Shown here in pieces: positions 59,835 to 64,000 of a stretch of 64,000 nucleotides of DNA. The position numbers and the translations under genes are program-made. The DNA is from CAVXUB01 sp963764805 (lineage in GTDB: Bacteria > Actinomycetota > Acidimicrobiia > Acidimicrobiales > Bog-793), in assembly GCA_963764805.1 (NCBI GenBank), contig CAVXUB010000002.1, forward strand, positions 310,001 to 374,000. Direction: 5' to 3'. The notes under the pieces are model-generated. The model ran no database searches. It was not told the DNA's origin and saw only the letters and a program-made list of their open reading frames with translations. Within the stretch, counting starts at the first letter, position 1. Every line of letters begins with the position of its first letter.

Positions 59835-60852
59835 ATGGTCCGACCGCTCGGCATCGGGATCGTCGGATCCACCTCCACCGTCGCCCGACTGGCTGTGATG
59901 CCTGCCATCGAGCGCTCGCTCCAATGCGCCATCGCCGCCACGGCCAGCCTCTCGGATCCGGGTGCCACCTACTCGTCCTACGGGCGCCTGCTCGCGGATC
60001 CCGCGGTCGAGGCGGTGTACGTGGCGCTGCCCAACTCGCTGCACCGCGAATGGACCGAGCGGGCCGCCGCTGCCGGCAAGCACGTGCTGTGCGAGAAGCC
60101 GCTCGCCCCGACAGCCGAGGATGCCGAGGCGATGGCGGTCGCTTGCAGTGATGGCGGTGTCGTCCTGATGGAGGCCTACATGACCTGCTTCCATCCCCGC
60201 GACAAGGCGGCACGCGAGATCATCCGCTCGGGCGATCTCGGTCAGGTCCTGTTCGCCCGCACCCGGTTCACCGGGGTGCTGGACCGCCCCGACGACCACC
60301 GCTGGCGCCCCGAGATGGGAGGCGGTGCACTCCTCGACGTCGGGATCTACTGCCTCACCCCGCTACTCGTCGCCGGCGGGGCGATGGAGCTCGACAGGGC
60401 CGATCGCCTCGTGGGCGACGTCGCCGGCGTGGCGCACTGGGCTCCGAGCGGCGTCGACGCGACCTTCCAGGGATGGCTCGACGTCGGCGCGGGTCGGCTG
60501 CTCGTTCGAGTGCTCGTTCGAAGCGCCCGAGTTCCAGTTGCTGGAGGTCGCCGGCAGCGAGGGGGTGCTCAGCATCGAGACGGCCTTCACGCCCGGTCCG
60601 GACGACCGGGCACTGCGGGTGCTGCGTCGTGACGGGAGCGAGGAGCGACGGCTCACGCCGGCCGACGATCCCTACCGGTTGATGTGCGACCACTTCGCCG
60701 CCGTGGTCCGCGGCGCGGCGGAGTGCGAGCGCCCCCCGGCCGACTCGGTGGCGCTGCAGCGCCTTATCGATCGCCTGGCAGAGAACGCCCGCTCGCGGCA
60801 GGGCGACAGAGCCCCCGTCCCGGCCGCCCGGATGGGCACCGGCCACCGGTGA
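59835..60852 (+). CDS. Second Gfo/Idh/MocA-family oxidoreductase (frameshifted)
   Basis: The corrected length is about 338 residues. Opening GIGIVGSTSTVARLAVMPAIE (Rossmann), VEAVYVALPNSLHREWTERAAAAGKHVLCEKPLAPT (EKP Lys), MEAYMTCFHPRD and GGGALLDVGIYCL. An extra base near 60485-60500 shifts the frame; beyond it the sequence reads CSFECSFEAPEFQLLEVAGSEGVLSIETAFTPG, typical for the family. The hydrolase gene overlaps its stop (GTGA). Substrate is unknown but probably shared with the preceding fused enzyme. Confidence 0.82.
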
Positions 60853-61724
60853 GCGAGCGCTACACGACCGAGCGGGTGCAGGGGCTGGACGGGGTCGAGA
60901 TGGCGGTCGACGTGTTCGCCCCGCAGGGCGATGCCTCGAGGCCCGGGTTCATCCTGGTGCACGGGCTCGCCTCCAACGCGCGGATGTGGGACGGGGTGGC
61001 GATAGCCCTCTCCTCAGGCGGGCGCTACGCGGCGGCGGTGGACCTGCGCGGTCATGGCCGCTCCCACAAGCCGAGCACCGGCTACGACTACGACACCCTG
61101 TGCGGCGACCTGCTCTCGGTGATCGCGCATCTCGCCGAGCGGCCGGGACTCGAGCGCCCCGTCGCCGTCGGGCAGTCCTTCGGCGCCAATCTCGTGCTGG
61201 AGCTCGCTGCCCGCCGCCCCCGGTCGTTGGCCGGCGTCGGCTGCGTGGACGGGGGCACGATCGGGTTCCGGCGCCGTTTCGAAGACTTCGAGGCCGCTTG
61301 GGACGTGCTGGCGCCGCCTCGGCTCGCCGGGACCCCCTACGCAGAGCTCGAGCAGAGGATCCGTGCGATGCACCCCGACTGGCCGGAGACCGGTCATGCG
61401 GGGTCGATGGCCAACTTCGAGCGCCTGCCGGACGGAACAGCCGCGCCATGGCTCTCTCGGGACAATCACAAGCAGATCCTGCACACGATGTTCGACGCCG
61501 ACCCCGAGCTCATCTATCCCAAGATCGACATCCCGGTTCTCTTGATGCCGGCCGTCTCGGCGTCGACGCCGCCGCAATGGGAATCCGACAAGAAGGAGGG
61601 TGTCGAGATCGCACTGCGAGAGCTGCCGGACGGGCGCGTGCACTGGTTCTCGCCGGCGGACCACGACGTACACGCCCAGCACCCGGGCGAGGTGGCGGCG
61701 GTGCTGCTGGAGACGTTCTCGTGA
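60849..61724 (+). CDS. Alpha/beta hydrolase
   Basis: 291 residues from GTG 60849, overlapping the previous stop. FILVHGLASNARMWDGVA (oxyanion region), AAVDLRGHGRSHKPSTGYDYDTL, the nucleophile VGQSFGANLVLELAARRP (Ser near residue 113), and a terminal His in WFSPADHDVHAQHPGEVAA. The acid residue is not certain. It might be an esterase, lactonase or haloperoxidase-like enzyme; operon position suggests hydrolysis of a sugar lactone or ester (inference). Confidence 0.8.
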   Translation: MSERYTTERVQGLDGVEMAVDVFAPQGDASRPGFILVHGLASNARMWDGVAIALSSGGRYAAAVDLRGHGRSHKPSTGYDYDTLCGDLLSVIAHLAERPGLERPVAVGQSFGANLVLELAARRPRSLAGVGCVDGGTIGFRRRFEDFEAAWDVLAPPRLAGTPYAELEQRIRAMHPDWPETGHAGSMANFERLPDGTAAPWLSRDNHKQILHTMFDADPELIYPKIDIPVLLMPAVSASTPPQWESDKKEGVEIALRELPDGRVHWFSPADHDVHAQHPGEVAAVLLETFS

Positions 61725-61757
61725 ACAACGCCCGGGCGGATCGGCCGAGGGCAGCGG

Positions 61758-64000
61758 TCAATCCAGGCCAAACCGCACCTGGTCGAGGTTGAAGCCGTCG
61801 ATCTCGATCTCGGTCGGCAAGCCGCCGGAGGCGTAGTGAACCGTGAGGGTGGTGCTCTCGCCCCCGAAGAGAGTGATCTCGTTGTCGCTCCAGCGGGCGG
61901 CGGGTACCGGTGCCCGTCCATCGTCCCGAGCGGTCACCGACGCGTGCATCGCAACGACGGGGACGCCGTCAGGTGAGGTGTTGGTCACCTTCAACTCAGC
62001 GGAGCTGACGCCGAGGCGGGCCGCTGTGCTGACGCAGGACGCCGCGACCCGGGAAGGCGGCAACCCCCCAAGCGCCGTCAGATCGGCGAAGGACGCTGCC
62101 GGCGTGTATTGCCAACTCGTCGCCTCCCACTCGAGCGTGTCCTCCTCTGCTGCCAACCAGTAGACGTTCGATGCCGAGACCTCGTCGCCGCAGACGGAGC
62201 GCAGGCTGACGAAGAACGATCCCTCGGCCGGCAGGCGACCAGCGAGGTCCAGCGCAGGTGCCGAGAGGCGCGGACCGAGGCGGATCGGAGGGCTCTCGAT
62301 GGTGGCCAGCAGCTCGCCGTCGAGGCGCCGGATCTCGGCCTGGACCGACGCCGGGCCCACCTGGCGGTGCGTGCGGTTGACGAGGACGGCAGCCCGCTCG
62401 GCGTAGTCGTAGAGGGCGTGCAGGGGCTCGAGCGCCTTCTTGGTGCCGTAGTAGGCCGCCCCGGTGTCGAGGTACCAGTCGTGCAGCTGCCAGTTGAGGC
62501 TCGGCCAGGCGCTGTTGAACATCCAGTAGATGAGCCCCGTCGCCGGCTCCTCGGCGTAGAACCTGCTCACGTAGGCCTCGAATTGAGCCCGGGCGGCCTC
62601 GTAGTTGGCTAGGCGGGCCTTGCGGAGGTAGTCGCCGAGGCTCGTCGGCGGCCCGTAGCGGGATGCGAGCGCCTCGTTGAAGATCGCCAGGTTGTCGAAC
62701 GGGGACGGCGGGGGCCCCGCGTGGTACTGCTTGGCTGCCGGCTCACGCCAGAGGGTCTCGAGCTCGTCGGGCGAGAGCATCTGCTCCAGCGACGGCAGCC
62801 GCGGGATGTTGTTGCCGGTTCCCGCCTCCGAGTTGAAGCCGACGGCGCCACCACGCGAAGGGTCGGTGGAGTACCAGTAGACGGGGGGGACCCAGTCGTA
62901 GGAGCCCGTCATCTTCATCCCCGACGGCCCCGCTGCCTCGGTTCCCTCTGCCGTCGCCGAGGAGACGATCGGGACGGACCAGCGGGCTCTCTCGAGCGCC
63001 TCGACGTAAAGCGAGGCCGCCCGGGCCGGCGGTGCAAAGTCGCTCCCGATCAGGAACGCGATGACGGATGGATGGTTGCGCAGCCGGAGCGCCTCGCTGC
63101 GCATGGCGCACTCGGCGACGAGCCAGTCGTCTCCCGCCCAGTCGGCTCCCTCGGGGTTGTTGTCACCCTCCCACTTGCTGCAGCACTCCCAGCCGGCGAG
63201 CACCATCACGCCGAGCTCGTCGCAGATGTCATAGAACTCGGGGTTCTCGAGCTTGCCTTCCAGCCGGATCGTGTTGAAGCCGAGATCGAGAGCGAGCCCG
63301 AGCTCGGTACGGATGCGCTCCTCGTCGTGACGAAGGAAGAGGTCCGGCGCCCAGCCGCCGCCGATGATCTGCACGTCGCGGCCGTTCACCGCGAAACGCC
63401 GCCCGCCGCCCGGCTCCAACCTGCTCGTCACGGTCCTGATCCCGAACGACGCTCGGCGGCGGTCGGAGAGCTCGCCGTCGACACGAGCTGTCAGCTCCAG
63501 TTCGTGAAGTGGGTGCTCTCCCTCCATCGCCGGCCACCAGAGCGCCGGTGACTCGACGGCGAGAGCGGGGTCGGTGGCGGGGCTCCACTCGACGGTCATG
63601 GTCTCTCCCGCCTCGCAGCGGACGCTCCTGCGAAGCTCGATCTCCAGCGCCGGGGTTGCTCCGCCCCCGTCGCGGTGGGGGAATGGCCCGCTCACCTTGC
63701 CCGTGAGCTCGACGTCGACAGCCTGGGATCCGAGGTTGGTGACCTCCACCGAGACCTCGAGCTCGGCACGACCCTCCGCCCCGTCCGGCAGTGCGCTCTT
63801 CACGTGAGGCACCGCGAGACGGACGTCTCCCGTCCGCTCGACGACGACGTCGCGCCAGACGCCCATGTTGTTGTCCGGCGGCCACTGGTTCCAGTCCACC
63901 CAGCTGATCGAGAAGTCGCGGTAGGGATGACCCGGATGGACACGCACGGCGAGGGCGTTGAGGCCAGGGCGCACGTGGCTCGTGACGTCGAGCCATGCGT
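61758..64000 (-). CDS. GH2-family glycosidase, exo-beta-D-glucosaminidase-like (N-terminus off window)
   Basis: At least 747 residues are visible and the frame stays open through the right edge (AWLDVTSHVRPGLNALAVRVHPG), so the N-terminus and possible signal lie beyond 64000. Jelly-roll (VDWNQWPPDNNMGVWRDVVVERTG), immunoglobulin-like and barrel domains follow. The barrel has GFNTIRLEGKLENPEFYDICDELGVMVLAGWECC, NHPSVIAFLIGSDFAPP and VGFNSEAGTGNNIPRLPSLE. The SD pair in place of the usual NE acid/base motif, with the FNSEAG nucleophile Glu, is the signature of the CsxA-type exo-beta-D-glucosaminidase subgroup. It likely removes glucosamine from chitosan-like oligomers. It converges with the hydrolase gene. 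Confidence 0.85.
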   Translation of the reverse strand, partial: AWLDVTSHVRPGLNALAVRVHPGHPYRDFSISWVDWNQWPPDNNMGVWRDVVVERTGDVRLAVPHVKSALPDGAEGRAELEVSVEVTNLGSQAVDVELTGKVSGPFPHRDGGGATPALEIELRRSVRCEAGETMTVEWSPATDPALAVESPALWWPAMEGEHPLHELELTARVDGELSDRRRASFGIRTVTSRLEPGGGRRFAVNGRDVQIIGGGWAPDLFLRHDEERIRTELGLALDLGFNTIRLEGKLENPEFYDICDELGVMVLAGWECCSKWEGDNNPEGADWAGDDWLVAECAMRSEALRLRNHPSVIAFLIGSDFAPPARAASLYVEALERARWSVPIVSSATAEGTEAAGPSGMKMTGSYDWVPPVYWYSTDPSRGGAVGFNSEAGTGNNIPRLPSLEQMLSPDELETLWREPAAKQYHAGPPPSPFDNLAIFNEALASRYGPPTSLGDYLRKARLANYEAARAQFEAYVSRFYAEEPATGLIYWMFNSAWPSLNWQLHDWYLDTGAAYYGTKKALEPLHALYDYAERAAVLVNRTHRQVGPASVQAEIRRLDGELLATIESPPIRLGPRLSAPALDLAGRLPAEGSFFVSLRSVCGDEVSASNVYWLAAEEDTLEWEATSWQYTPAASFADLTALGGLPPSRVAASCVSTAARLGVSSAELKVTNTSPDGVPVVAMHASVTARDDGRAPVPAARWSDNEITLFGGESTTLTVHYASGGLPTEIEIDGFNLDQVRFGLD

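Noticed and set aside
57999..60299. 766-codon open frame antisense to the ThuA-Gfo gene
   Set aside because: Shadow of a well-supported dehydrogenase; no motif of its own.

Overview
The window is high-GC DNA with dense, often overlapping genes and many GTG starts. It holds an F420-type luciferase-like oxidoreductase, SpoIIE/STAS/anti-sigma/SigB-F switch parts, and secreted proteins ending in repeated YWLVASDGG-type units. Together these suggest an uncultured, probably soil actinobacterium, perhaps of the Acidimicrobiia. The taxonomic call is inference from gene content. No rRNA, tRNA, CRISPR array, insertion sequence or phage gene was found. Seven genes are split by apparent single-base insertions or deletions, mostly in G/C runs, while flanking codons stay conserved, so I read them as probable sequence errors rather than true decay; the first 1.1 kb is the worst.

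Region 1 (1-30 kb) is rich in exported proteins and small regulatory units: a giant Ig-repeat surface protein; a translation-factor GTPase of the TetM/OtrA type with HEAT and DinB-like partners; a GH25 lysozyme facing a ricin-type lectin across a perfect palindrome; a YVTN-type propeller lipoprotein; a vWA / PP2C phosphatase / membrane protein-kinase triad (12.1-15.4 kb); a large unknown secreted protein; a sialidase-like lipoprotein; a MarR regulator facing a 77-residue orphan; a G1 (eqolisin) peptidase; a proline iminopeptidase; a PQQ-type propeller with YWL repeats; DedA, HD and pirin proteins; and a PAS/GAF/SpoIIE phosphatase.

Region 2 (32-54 kb) looks like a general-stress island. Hemerythrin, F420-type oxidoreductase and topoisomerase IB form one unit; an enolase-superfamily enzyme, a GH15 enzyme and a DUF72 protein form another; then come DJ-1/PfpI, STAS, an acyl-CoA dehydrogenase-like protein with a methyltransferase, an AI-2E family permease with TreY, a flavin disulfide reductase with a second hemerythrin, DoxX, and a four-gene redox operon (TPP enzyme, membrane protein, GluDH subunit 3, GMC oxidoreductase). 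Most independent transcription starts here have a sequence resembling the SigB/SigF consensus GTTT-N15-17-GGGTA. The best matches are a mirrored pair between hemerythrin and the enolase gene, one before DJ-1, and one before the acyl-CoA dehydrogenase.

Region 3 (53.8-57.9 kb) encodes the likely controllers: a GAF-SpoIIE phosphatase, STAS antagonist, anti-sigma-like protein, SigB/F-type sigma factor and a second RsbW-like ATPase. A phosphatase - antagonist - anti-sigma - sigma chain could drive the promoters of region 2.

Region 4 (58-64 kb) is a carbohydrate cluster: a ThuA-Gfo/Idh/MocA fusion behind a 21-bp dyad, a second Gfo/Idh/MocA enzyme, an alpha/beta hydrolase and, running off the right edge, a GH2 enzyme with exo-beta-D-glucosaminidase-like active-site motifs. 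Amino-sugar or other beta-glycoside catabolism is a reasonable guess.
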